From Paenibacillus hemerocallicola (GTDB taxonomy: Bacteria; Bacillota; Bacilli; Paenibacillales; NBRC-103111), in NCBI RefSeq assembly GCF_006265175.1, contig NZ_VDCQ01000018.1, forward strand, positions 62,001 to 126,000: a stretch of 64,000 nt of DNA, in the 5' to 3' direction. Shown piece by piece: positions 55,011 to 63,101 of the stretch. The translations under genes and the position numbers were made by a program. A model generated the notes under the pieces. It did not search any database. It had not been told where the DNA came from and worked only from the letters and a program-made list of their open reading frames with translations. How positions within the stretch are numbered: the stretch's first letter is position 1; each line of letters begins with the position of its first letter.

Positions 55011-55931
55011 TCAAAAAATGTCCATGCTCAAGTAGCGTTCGCCCGTATCCGGTGCTATGCACAGCACCCGCTTGCCTTTGCCCAGCTGACGGGCCACTTG
55101 AAGCGCCGTCCACACGGTAGCGCCCGCGGAAGGTCCGACCAGTATGCCTTCGAGCGCGGCCAGCTGCTGCGTCGTCCGGATCGCATCGTCATCGGCAACT
55201 TGGACGATTTCGTCAAACACGTCCATATTGAGAATTTTCGGGATAAAGCCCGGGCTCGTCCCGACCAGCTTGTGCGGTCCGGGCTGCCCGCCGGACAGTA
55301 CCGGCGATCCTTTCGGCTCGACGACGTAAATCCGGATATCCGGCAAATGCTCGCGCAGCACTTCGCCGGTGCCGGTGATCGTACCGCCCGTGCCGGAGGA
55401 AGCTACGAACGCGTCCAGCTTTCCTTCCGTCTGCTCGATAATTTCCAAAGCCGTCGTCACCCGGTGGATGTCCGGATTGGCCGGATTTTCGAATTGCTGC
55501 GGAATGAAGCTGCCGGGAATCCCGGCCTGCAGCTCCACCGCTTTGGCGATCGCTCCCGGCATACGCTGGGCGGCCGGCGTCAGCACGACCTCGGCTCCGT
55601 ACGCCTTCAGGATGTTGATCCGTTCCTTGGACATATTGTCCGGCATGACGAGAATGGCACGGTAGCCTTTGGCAGCGGCGTTCATGGCGAGTCCGATCCC
55701 CGTATTGCCGCTTGTCGGCTCGATGATGGTCGCGCCGGGCTTCAGCTTCCCGTCCTTCTCGGCCTGCTCGATCAGATTAAAGGCCGCGCGGTCTTTCACG
55801 CTGCGGCTCGGATTGAAATATTCCAACTTGACGTAAACCTCGGCATCGTTTTCCCCGACGAGTCGGTTGATGCGGACGGCCGGCGTGTCGCCGATCAGCT
55901 CGGTCACGCTTTGTACCATTTTCCTATTCAT
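55011..55931 (-). CDS. cysK: Cysteine synthase A (O-acetylserine sulfhydrylase)
   Basis: A PLP enzyme of about 306 residues making cysteine from O-acetylserine and sulfide. The PLP lysine is in NPSRSVKDRAAF (about residue 46), the substrate loop is PTSGNTGIGLA, the phosphate-binding loop is SSGTGGTITGTG, and GPSAGATVW closes the active site. Length and motifs are normal for CysK; a cystathionine beta-synthase-like role is unlikely. ATG 55931 is chosen downstream of AGGGGGGAA, with in-frame alternatives at 55940 (GTG) and 55919. It is a single gene with its own terminator. Confidence 0.93.
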   Translation of the reverse strand: MNRKMVQSVTELIGDTPAVRINRLVGENDAEVYVKLEYFNPSRSVKDRAAFNLIEQAEKDGKLKPGATIIEPTSGNTGIGLAMNAAAKGYRAILVMPDNMSKERINILKAYGAEVVLTPAAQRMPGAIAKAVELQAGIPGSFIPQQFENPANPDIHRVTTALEIIEQTEGKLDAFVASSGTGGTITGTGEVLREHLPDIRIYVVEPKGSPVLSGGQPGPHKLVGTSPGFIPKILNMDVFDEIVQVADDDAIRTTQQLAALEGILVGPSAGATVWTALQVARQLGKGKRVLCIAPDTGERYLSMDIF

Positions 55932-55991
55932 GAGATGCACGTTCCCCCCTGCCTGGATGTACATCCATTATAGCATAAATTCATTGTAACG

Positions 55992-57329
55992 TTATCGGGA
56001 TTTGCCGGATTGAGCAGGGGTCAGCTTGTCGCGCATGAGGGCCCAGGCCAGCAGCGGAGAACTGCCAACGCCAAGCAGCAGCCAATTGATCGCGGCCGGA
56101 GCCGTAGTCCAGGATACGACGAGAATAAACGCCAGCGTGCCGAACATTCGCCCGAAATTCAGCCCAAGCTCCCGGAGCACGACATATTCCACCCGATGCT
56201 CGGCGCTCTCCCGGTCCTGACCGATAATATCGAACACGGAAGACGTCATCGGCACGATGTAGAGCGGGATAAACAGAGCCACCCCGATCCCGAACAACAG
56301 CAGCGTCGTATAATTGACCTTCCAGAAAAAAGGCAAAATGACGGCGATCATCATGATCACTCCGATCAGCATCCCCCGCTTCCGGTATGCCGGCTTCAGC
56401 CATTTGCCCACAATGTAGAAGCTGACGAGCGCCACCGCGGACGTAGCGAGCGAGAAATTGCCGATCCGCATCTCGTTGCTTGTAGCGATATACACCATAA
56501 GCCCGATCAAAAAACCGAACACGCCCTCGCGGATGCCCTGCGCGATTAGCGCGGCAAATACCCTTTGCCAAGGGCTGCCCCGCTTCGCGAGGCTGCGATA
56601 GCCATGCGCCCATTCGTACTTGCCCGACACCTTGCGCTTGCGCAGGAAGAAGCTGACGACTACGCCCACGACGAAAATCCCGAGCGAAATCGCGAAAATG
56701 AGCCGGTAGCCGCTAGTCCCCGGCAGGCGCGTAATGAGCCAGCCGGAAATCCACGGAGCGATCATGCCCGCGCCGGAGCCGAGCAGGCCGGCCCAGCCGT
56801 TGAAGCGATCCCGATTGTCGGCCGACGTCACCTCGAAATAGACGACATTGAAGGCCAGCCAGAAAAATCCGGAAGAGAGTCCCTGTACGATCCCGAGCAG
56901 CCAAACATAGTCGACCGCCTGCTGCTGCAGGAGCAGCACGAGCGAATAAAAAAGCGCGGCTATGGCGACACCGAGCCGCAAGCTGTGCATTTTATTATGC
57001 TCCTTCACCCATTTGCCGGCCAGCCAGAACGTCAGCCCCATCGTGACCTGATGCGCGAAGGCAAACCAGCCGATCAAGGCGAAATCATTTTTCACCTTCC
57101 ATAAATAAACATTGACGAACGTACCTGACAAGGCGTTGGCGGCGGCAAACAATCCGTTTACGATAAGCAGAAGCCACGTTTGCGAATCGAAACCGGCATT
57201 TTTTTTGTCTGCCGAATCCCGATGATGGAAATAACCTTTTTCCCGTTCCGTCGCGGTAAAAACGGCCCTTAACCCGGATTTGCCTTCACGGGCGGCCGTT
57301 TCCCCGTAACGATTTTCTTTCCGCTGCAT
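55992..57329 (-). CDS. MFS-type membrane transporter
   Basis: A 445-residue major-facilitator-type protein with about twelve helices. Recognisable pieces are NALSGTFVNVYLWKV near the N-terminus, FWLAFNVVYFEVTSADNRDRFNGW in the loop region, and a central basic stretch (FFLRKRKVSGKYEW). The pattern matches the MFS group often annotated as YfkF/YqgE-like in Bacilli; the substrate is unknown. The ATG at 57329 follows CAGGTGAGG. It lies 60 bp upstream of cysK on the same strand, but the gap can hold a promoter, so co-transcription is uncertain. Confidence 0.85.
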   Translation of the reverse strand: MQRKENRYGETAAREGKSGLRAVFTATEREKGYFHHRDSADKKNAGFDSQTWLLLIVNGLFAAANALSGTFVNVYLWKVKNDFALIGWFAFAHQVTMGLTFWLAGKWVKEHNKMHSLRLGVAIAALFYSLVLLLQQQAVDYVWLLGIVQGLSSGFFWLAFNVVYFEVTSADNRDRFNGWAGLLGSGAGMIAPWISGWLITRLPGTSGYRLIFAISLGIFVVGVVVSFFLRKRKVSGKYEWAHGYRSLAKRGSPWQRVFAALIAQGIREGVFGFLIGLMVYIATSNEMRIGNFSLATSAVALVSFYIVGKWLKPAYRKRGMLIGVIMMIAVILPFFWKVNYTTLLLFGIGVALFIPLYIVPMTSSVFDIIGQDRESAEHRVEYVVLRELGLNFGRMFGTLAFILVVSWTTAPAAINWLLLGVGSSPLLAWALMRDKLTPAQSGKSR

Positions 57330-57430
57330 GAGCCTCACCTGTATGCTTGAATTGCCACCCGGAAACGCTGGGCGTATGCGGCTTTCTATAACGTACCCCA
57401 AAGGCGGCAATCCCAACCGGAAACAAAAAA

Positions 57431-57449
57431 CCGCTCCGGCGGGGAGCGG
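57431..57449 (-). terminator. Terminator of the PspA-DUF350 cluster
   Basis: CCGCTCC/GGAGCGG with a five-base loop, followed on the minus strand by TTTTTTGTTT, ten bases past the zinc-ribbon gene. It separates the envelope-stress cluster from the MFS gene. Confidence 0.85.
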
Positions 57450-57459
57450 CTTTGGACGA

Positions 57460-57936
57460 TCAGCCATCGTGATCCTGATTCAAATTGGACCATTGGTTAA
57501 CTAGACGGACCCGGTCTTCGTCGGACAGCGAATAAGACACTTGGAAGCACGACGGACAGACGAACATATTCATTCGGAAAGGCGGCTTCAGGAAACCGGG
57601 CGCCGAGCCCGAAGACGGGACGGGGACGAACTGGCCTTCCTCGACCTTCATCGCTCCCGCCAATACCATCTCATCCTGGCAGCGGACGCACTCCATGCCA
57701 TCCTCCTGCTGCTCCAGCCGTTTTTTGACGGCGGCCTCATAACCGTTCAGCTCGGTCAAATCGTCGTCGTCATCGGTCAGCTCCAGATCGTCGCCGTCCA
57801 GATGGACATGCAGACTCCGATAATCGTTCAGTTCATTGAAGCAATGCGGACATGTCTCCTCGGGACCGACTTCCTCGTCCCAGACAATCTCCGTCTGACA
57901 CCACGGACAAACCGTGGCCGATTTGTCTTCGCTCAT
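57460..57936 (-). CDS. Acidic zinc-ribbon protein of the PspA-DUF350 cluster
   Basis: A 158-residue soluble protein with four Cys-x2-Cys knuckles: CPWC (10-13), CPHC (29-32), CVRC and CPSC. This suggests two zinc ribbons separated by a very acidic linker (DDDDD near the centre). ATG 57936 lies six bases after GGGGGA. It is the last gene of the cluster, directly after a 27-residue membrane miniprotein. Function is unknown. An adaptor role in membrane-stress sensing with PspA and DUF350 is a guess from gene order. Confidence 0.78.
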   Translation of the reverse strand: MSEDKSATVCPWCQTEIVWDEEVGPEETCPHCFNELNDYRSLHVHLDGDDLELTDDDDDLTELNGYEAAVKKRLEQQEDGMECVRCQDEMVLAGAMKVEEGQFVPVPSSGSAPGFLKPPFRMNMFVCPSCFQVSYSLSDEDRVRLVNQWSNLNQDHDG

Positions 57937-57949
57937 TTCCATTCCCCCA

Positions 57950-58033
57950 TCAGGCGTTATTAACGAAATAATATACGCCCACGGCCAGAAACGCAAGCGC
58001 CAGCACCAGCAAAGTCCCCCACAAGTATTTCAT
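57950..58033 (-). CDS. 27-residue single-helix membrane miniprotein
   Basis: A short reading frame, ATG to TGA, encoding a short N-terminal MKYLWG, one hydrophobic helix (TLLVLALAFLAVGVYYFV) and the ending NNA. Its ATG follows the DUF350 stop codon by two bases, and its TGA abuts the ribosome site of the zinc-ribbon gene, so it sits exactly in the operon. Its own ribosome site is weak, suggesting translational coupling. It is too short for usual gene finders. It could be a small regulatory partner of the DUF350 membrane protein. Confidence 0.5.
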   Translation of the reverse strand: MKYLWGTLLVLALAFLAVGVYYFVNNA

Positions 58034-58035
58034 CG

Positions 58036-58455
58036 TCAGGTCACGCTTGCGCCGACAACGTACGAGATCGAGATCGATAAAATCATCGACAGCAGTCCGA
58101 CGGCTTTATTGTCTTTCTGAATCTCGGCATCGATTTTAAACACCGGCGTCAAAAACTCGAAGATGAAATACGCCGCGAGCAGCAGCACGAAGCCGAAGCT
58201 CGCCCAAATGACGGAATGGAGAATGGTGTCGTTGTTCAAGATAGCGAACCGGAAAATGTTGCAAATCCCGAAAATTTTGCCGCCCGTGGCCATTGCTACG
58301 GAGACGTTGCCATTTTTGATTTCGGCCCAATCGTTGTACCGCGTCACGAATTCGAATATGGCCAAAAATACGATAAGCGCCAATATGGCGATGGAGAAAA
58401 AAGCGAGCGTTTCCAAATACGGGTTCGATAACAAAACATCCACCTCTTCGTTCAT
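58036..58455 (-). CDS. DUF350 (YjfL-like) membrane protein
   Basis: A 139-residue protein with four predicted transmembrane helices (LAFFSIAILALIVFLAIFEF; a GGKIFGICNIFRFAI segment; IWASFGFVLLLAAYFIFEF; and a C-terminal LLSMILSISISYVVG). It matches the DUF350/YjfL family. In enterobacteria YjfL is encoded beside the PspA-like YjfJ, as here. The function is unresolved; membrane integrity is suspected. ATG 58455 is chosen to begin just before the first helix. It is downstream of the PspA gene with about a 140-bp gap and upstream of the miniprotein and zinc-ribbon genes. Confidence 0.85.
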   Translation of the reverse strand: MNEEVDVLLSNPYLETLAFFSIAILALIVFLAIFEFVTRYNDWAEIKNGNVSVAMATGGKIFGICNIFRFAILNNDTILHSVIWASFGFVLLLAAYFIFEFLTPVFKIDAEIQKDNKAVGLLSMILSISISYVVGASVT

Positions 58456-58594
58456 CAGGTTCAGCCGCCTTTTTTGTTGAAAATGGCTGAAAGAGACTGG
58501 AGAACAAGGCGAAATCGGCCGCATTGGGCCGATCCCGCTCATGAACGTATTCCACAGTCTCTTCGTTGCTTGCCTAAAGCGCTACTGTTAGTTA

Positions 58595-59278
58595 TTACTG
58601 CTGCTGTTTCTTCGCAGCCAATTGAGCTTTCAACACCGCGAGCTCGTCTTCGACGCCGCCGCCGCCTTTGTCCAGTTGGGCCAGCTCGTCGTCGAGCGTA
58701 CGGTTCGAGCTGCGAATATCTTTGCTCGCTTCCGCTTCGGCTTCCATCTGGAGCACTTTCTCGGTCATCCGGTCGAAGCCTTTGGCCGCGTTGTCTTGGC
58801 CGAAGCCGCTCATCGTCTGGTTGATTTGCTTCTGAGCCTTCGCCGATTCCGCACGGGCTACGAGAAGGTCTTTTTTGTTTTTCATTTTGCCGAATTCGTC
58901 TTTCATTTCGCTCAATTGAGCGCGAAGCTGATCGGCGTTCGTTTTGGCGATGTCGTATTGGCGCTTCATCTCGTCGTAGCGAGTCTGATGCTCCTTCTTA
59001 TCCTGCAAAGCTTTGCGGGCCAGCTCCTCGTTGCCTTGCTCGAGTGCCTTCATCGCTTGCTCGCCGCGACGGTTGACCATGTCCTCCGCCTCGTCGGTTT
59101 GCTGCTTGAACTTTTTCTCGATCGCAATTTGCTTCGCTACGGCCGTTTCGGCTTCAAGAATGTCTTCCTCCATGTCGCGCAAAAATTGGTTGAGCATTTT
59201 GACCGGGTCTTCCGCTTTGTCCAGCAAGTCGTTGACCGAAGCCATCGTCAAGTCGCGCAATCTTTTGAAAATTCCCAT
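58595..59278 (-). CDS. PspA/IM30-family membrane-stress protein
   Basis: A 227-residue, almost wholly coiled-coil protein of the PspA/Vipp1 (ESCRT-III-like) family. The N-terminal amphipathic helix (MGIFKRLRDLTMASVNDLL) is typical, followed by EDPVKMLNQFLRDME and long heptad stretches, and a flexible end (LDKGGGGVEDELAVLK). Such proteins oligomerise on damaged membranes. ATG 59278 follows GAGGAGG. It is the first gene of a cluster with DUF350, a miniprotein and a zinc-ribbon protein, an arrangement reminiscent of enterobacterial yjfIJKL. No sigma-W-type promoter was clearly identified upstream. Confidence 0.92.
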   Translation of the reverse strand: MGIFKRLRDLTMASVNDLLDKAEDPVKMLNQFLRDMEEDILEAETAVAKQIAIEKKFKQQTDEAEDMVNRRGEQAMKALEQGNEELARKALQDKKEHQTRYDEMKRQYDIAKTNADQLRAQLSEMKDEFGKMKNKKDLLVARAESAKAQKQINQTMSGFGQDNAAKGFDRMTEKVLQMEAEAEASKDIRSSNRTLDDELAQLDKGGGGVEDELAVLKAQLAAKKQQQ

Positions 59279-59407
59279 TGTACAGTTCCTCCTCGTATTG
59301 GTAGTGCTATTCATGTAACTTCCAATTGGAAATCAACGCGTTGTTTTGTTTACACCCATTTCATACGCAGGCAGGACGAAGAAGTTTCAAATTCGGCGCA
59401 TCGTTTT

Positions 59408-60076
59408 TTAAAAAATCTGTCTCCATTTCGACAAAATCGCCCAACGCCTTTCCGCCCGCCGTTTATAACGGGGCAGCCCGCGGTAAATATGCAGCGCTTC
59501 GCCGAAGGCCCGCTTCGCCTCTTCTTTATTGCCGAGCTTGTCGTAAATGCGGCCCAGCTTGTAGCTGCCTTCGCACGAAGAAGAGTTGATTTTGCGGAAT
59601 TGCTCCAAATATCGGATAGCCCTGTCCGACTGTACGGGAGCGAACGCTTCCCCCAATCGCAAATACGGCTCCCCGTATTTCACCCGCTCATTCATGTCCA
59701 GACTTTGCAGGATGAGACGTTCCCCTTCTTCCAGCTGCCCGAGCTTCAACCGGCATAACCCGATTTCATAAACGACATCGGCCGAATCGTAGACGGAGCT
59801 CACCTGCTCGATCAGTTCCAACGCTTCGGCGTACTTTTCCTTCTCTATATAGAGACGAGCCGCCTCCAGCTTGTTGCCCGCGTGATGCGGCGCCATGGCG
59901 AGCTCACGCTTCAGCCGCGACAGGCGCCGGCTTCGCCGATACGGCTTCAGCAAGCTGGGCGACAATCCGATAAACCTGCGGTCGAGCATGTACAGTACAA
60001 CGAGAACGATAATGATTGCGAGAAACGGGTTCCCGACCAGCCACCATATAAGGGCAAACAGAAAAAATTTGCTCAC
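59408..60076 (-). CDS. Membrane-anchored TPR protein
   Basis: A 222-residue protein. An N-terminal hydrophobic stretch (about 5-30, ALIWWLVGNPFLAIIIVLVV) is followed by a basic linker and four or five tetratricopeptide-like helices (KLEAARLYIEKEKYAEALEL, YEIGLCRLKLGQLEEGERL, YKLGRIYDKLGNKEEAKRAF). TPR domains mediate protein contacts. Similar small TPR membrane proteins are common in Bacilli and uncharacterised. The GTG start lies seven bases after GGAGG. It lies upstream of the PspA cluster on the same strand with a 129-bp gap, so a shared role in the envelope is possible. Confidence 0.82.
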   Translation of the reverse strand: MSKFFLFALIWWLVGNPFLAIIIVLVVLYMLDRRFIGLSPSLLKPYRRSRRLSRLKRELAMAPHHAGNKLEAARLYIEKEKYAEALELIEQVSSVYDSADVVYEIGLCRLKLGQLEEGERLILQSLDMNERVKYGEPYLRLGEAFAPVQSDRAIRYLEQFRKINSSSCEGSYKLGRIYDKLGNKEEAKRAFGEALHIYRGLPRYKRRAERRWAILSKWRQIF

Positions 60077-60191
60077 CTCGCCACCTCCGCTTCCATTTTA
60101 CCATATGCAAGGAAGCATACATACAGACTTTGGCCGGAAATGCCACGTTCGACCTTTACAAAAACACTAAAAAGAGAAGTGGAAAAGAAAA

Positions 60192-60216
60192 AGACGCGCA
60201 GCGTGTGTGCGCATCT
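60192..60216 (-). terminator. Terminator of the GH78-type gene
   Basis: AGACGCGCA/TGCGCATCT (one G-T pair) with a seven-base loop, followed on the minus strand by TTTTTCTTTT, 12 bases past the stop codon. Confidence 0.8.
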
Positions 60217-60227
60217 TAATAGACAGG

Positions 60228-62552
60228 CTATGGGAGCTGCTTAATTTCCGCGCAAGCGTCCAATCCGTCGTGCGCGATCCATTGCAAGCCTTGCGGCACG
60301 ATAGCCCGGTAACGAATCGCGCCGTCCTCGCCTTTGCTCCACTCGGCTTTGATCGTGCCGTAGCGGGTAGGTACTTCACCGCGCGCAGAGCCGACATCTC
60401 CGGGACGGAAACGGAAATGGACGACGCCGTCCCCGAGCTCGCTTACGTCGATGCCGAGCACGTAGCGGGTCAGCAAATAAGTAGGTGCCGCCCCCCAGCC
60501 ATGGCAGAAGCTGACGGGAACATCGTCCCGCAAATAAGTCGGCGTATTGCCCATATACGGTCCGGGGACGGTGCTATGCGGCGAATCGGGATCGAATGTC
60601 TCCCACCAGGTCGTTGCTCCGCGGGACAGCATCTCGCCCCAGTACGAGCGTATTTTCTCGATAGCCCGGTTATCGAAGCCGCACGAGAACAACGTTTCGA
60701 GCACGATATGATAGAAAAAGGCGCCTTTCAGCTCGGGCGTCCGCCCTTGCTCGTACTGGTCGCGTATATAACGGTCCGCTTCCTCCCCTTCCGTCACGCC
60801 CGACCAGATCGCGGAGAAATTCGTCTGTGCCGTCGACTGTATGGACAAGCCTTCGTCCGTCAAGCAATCGGCGAACTCCTCGCGGCCTTCCAGGCGCAGC
60901 TTCTGGCGAATAGCCGCCTTCAGGCTCTCTCCCCGCTCCCGCCAGTCGTTCGCCTGCTCGGCCCGGTCCGTCGCTTCGGCCAACTCGCCGGCCAATCCGA
61001 GAGCTTTCGCATAGAAACAATTCACCGCCGTAACGCGGTCCCTGCGGTCGATATATTCGGCCCAGTCGATAAAGCACCACCACGGTCGGCGGTTCGCCTT
61101 GGCGAACAACCCGTCCTCGTCTTCTTGCGCCCGGAACCAGTCGAGCAGACGAACGATCGAGGGCCACAGCTCCGCCAGAAACGCCTCGTCCCGCGTATAA
61201 GTCCAGTGCTCGTATACGCCGAACAGCCAGTGCGCGCAAAAATCGGGAAGGATTTTGCCGTTCCGCTCCGGCCCCGTACCCGGTATCGCCCCCTCGGGGA
61301 GCTGAATGCGCGCTCCCTGGAGCAAGCATTTGCGCAGCAGTCGGGAATCGCCGAACGTTTGGTATATGACCTTGCCCATGACGATCGCATCGGCGATCCA
61401 CAGCGCTTTCTCCCGAAGCGGACAATCCTCCAGGTGGTCCTGGCTGTTCACGATCGTCGTATACGTGCCGACATCCCAGATTCGGTTCAACAGCGGGTCG
61501 CTGCATTCGAATGTGCCCATTTCGGCAAAGTCGTAATGAACGAAGCGGACCCCGAACAAACTAACGGCTACGGGGGCGGACGCCGCCTGAACGACAAGCT
61601 TGACATAGCGGAATGCCCGTCTTCCGAACGGCTCCAGACGGTTGCTCCCCTGCTTCAGCATAAACGTATCGTAATGGGCCAAGTCCAACGATTCGCCGTA
61701 ATGAAGCTGGATGACGCCACCCTCCGGCGCTTGAAGCTCGATTTCGACGTATCCGACGGTTACCCGGCCGAAATCGAATACGACGGCGGGCATCGCTCCC
61801 GGCGTACCCGCCTCGATACGCATTGCCGTACTTTGACCGGATTCCGTCCTGCCCCCGGCTTCGCTTAGCATATACTCAGCCCCGTCAACGGTACCATAAT
61901 TGGCTTCCGTACGGACGATCGAGACGGGAGACACGAACCGCCGACTCAAAAACGGAATTTCCCTCGGCAGCAGCCGCGGCCACGGACTGTCGGCGGACAT
62001 TGCCGGGGCGATCGCGACCGCCCCGGGCCACCCGGCGTCGTCATAGTCCACGCCCTCCCAGCCGTCCTCACCGTCCGCCAAATAAATTTCGCGGTAGCCT
62101 CCCCACATATGCTGACGCGTCACTTTAGTCACCCAGCGCGGGGATCTTCTGCACCTCCAGCTGTCGTCCGTGCATACCCGCTGCGTCTCCGATCCGAATG
62201 ACAAGTCCAATTGAGCGATGATCCCGCCTGGACCTTGCGCCTGCTCGATTACAATTTCTTTCGTGCCGAAATTATAGGCTAAAATGGCGATCGCATTTCG
62301 CCCTGAGCGAAGCAGACTGCCGACCTCGATCGAGTCGAAATATTTCCAGGCGTTGTCGGAAGGAGACGGCCCCCGTCCGGCCTTCGTCCCGTTTACGTAT
62401 ACGATATACTCCTGATTTGCCGAAATATGCAGCATCGCCGTCTCCGGCACACGTTCCAATTCAAATACTTTCCGCGCTTCCAAGTATACGTTGGGCGTAT
62501 TTTCCGGCAAATCGTTCCAGATCCACTGCGCTTGCCAATCGATCGGCTTCAT
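60228..62552 (-). CDS. GH78-type alpha-L-rhamnosidase
   Basis: A 774-residue cytoplasmic enzyme. The N-terminal beta-sandwich carries the carbohydrate-binding-like pattern AQWIWND, then YVNGTKAGRGPSPSDNAW. The (alpha/alpha)6 barrel contains EDCPLREKALWIAD, with the Asp376, Glu381 and Asp388 spacing of characterised GH78 active sites, and GATTWWETFDP with Glu651 as the likely second catalytic acid. C-terminal FCHGWGAAPTYLL and a beta-sandwich complete the fold. It would remove terminal rhamnose from plant glycosides or pectic oligosaccharides, fitting the acetylesterase remnant and beta-helix proteins elsewhere. ATG 62552 follows AGGAGGG. It appears to be a single gene. Confidence 0.85.
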   Translation of the reverse strand: MKPIDWQAQWIWNDLPENTPNVYLEARKVFELERVPETAMLHISANQEYIVYVNGTKAGRGPSPSDNAWKYFDSIEVGSLLRSGRNAIAILAYNFGTKEIVIEQAQGPGGIIAQLDLSFGSETQRVCTDDSWRCRRSPRWVTKVTRQHMWGGYREIYLADGEDGWEGVDYDDAGWPGAVAIAPAMSADSPWPRLLPREIPFLSRRFVSPVSIVRTEANYGTVDGAEYMLSEAGGRTESGQSTAMRIEAGTPGAMPAVVFDFGRVTVGYVEIELQAPEGGVIQLHYGESLDLAHYDTFMLKQGSNRLEPFGRRAFRYVKLVVQAASAPVAVSLFGVRFVHYDFAEMGTFECSDPLLNRIWDVGTYTTIVNSQDHLEDCPLREKALWIADAIVMGKVIYQTFGDSRLLRKCLLQGARIQLPEGAIPGTGPERNGKILPDFCAHWLFGVYEHWTYTRDEAFLAELWPSIVRLLDWFRAQEDEDGLFAKANRRPWWCFIDWAEYIDRRDRVTAVNCFYAKALGLAGELAEATDRAEQANDWRERGESLKAAIRQKLRLEGREEFADCLTDEGLSIQSTAQTNFSAIWSGVTEGEEADRYIRDQYEQGRTPELKGAFFYHIVLETLFSCGFDNRAIEKIRSYWGEMLSRGATTWWETFDPDSPHSTVPGPYMGNTPTYLRDDVPVSFCHGWGAAPTYLLTRYVLGIDVSELGDGVVHFRFRPGDVGSARGEVPTRYGTIKAEWSKGEDGAIRYRAIVPQGLQWIAHDGLDACAEIKQLP

Positions 62553-62741
62553 CGCGCTTCCCTCCTGTTTCGTCCGCGGATTCGCATCTATTCGTCCGTC
62601 CTCAGTGTAACGGAATCGTCGCGGCATAACAGGCGCGGATTTTGCCATTTGCTAGGCGTATTTTGTCACTTTTGTCATGCAGCCGCCGGGCGGAAAGCCT
62701 CACTCCGAGCGAAACTTGCGGTCGCGGCTGGTCCGGCGCCG

Positions 62742-62996
62742 CAAATAAGGTTCGTTTCAGCACTATCCGCTTCGTTTTCCTGCTCCGGGCCAACAATAGT
62801 GCTGGTTTCAACCTTGTTTCCTTCGGCAAGCCGACTTCCGACCGAATTTCATCCTCCCGCGCCACAAATAAGGTTCATTTCAGCACTATCCGCTTCGTTT
62901 TCCCGCTCCGGGCCAACAATAGCGCTGGTTTCAACCTTATTTCCTTCGGCAAGCCGACTTCCGACCGAATTTCATCCTCCCGCGCCACAAATATGG
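62742..62996. repeat. 123-bp tandem repeat, two copies plus a start of a third
   Basis: The unit begins CAAATAAGGTTCRTTTCAGC and repeats at 62742, 62865 and (first bases only) 62988, so the period is 123 bp with few differences. It lies in the 549-bp gap between the GH78 gene and mutS2. The length is a multiple of three, so open frames cross it on both strands, but none has a ribosome site. The rest of the gap (62553-62741) holds the GH78 promoter region only. Confidence 0.85.
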
Positions 62997-63030
62997 TAAC
63001 ACTTTGGTTCCACTTGGGACAGACAGAAAA

Positions 63031-63064
63031 AAGGTCCCGGAGCGGCTTAACGCCGTACCGAAAC
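63031..63064 (-). terminator. Terminator of mutS2
   Basis: On the minus strand GGTTTCGGTACGGC and GCCGCTCCGGGACC form a long imperfect stem followed by TTTTTTCTG, about 40 bases past the mutS2 stop codon. Confidence 0.75.
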
Positions 63065-63101
63065 CTTTTTATGCCGGCACCGCCGCATAACGCTTTGCCG
63101 C

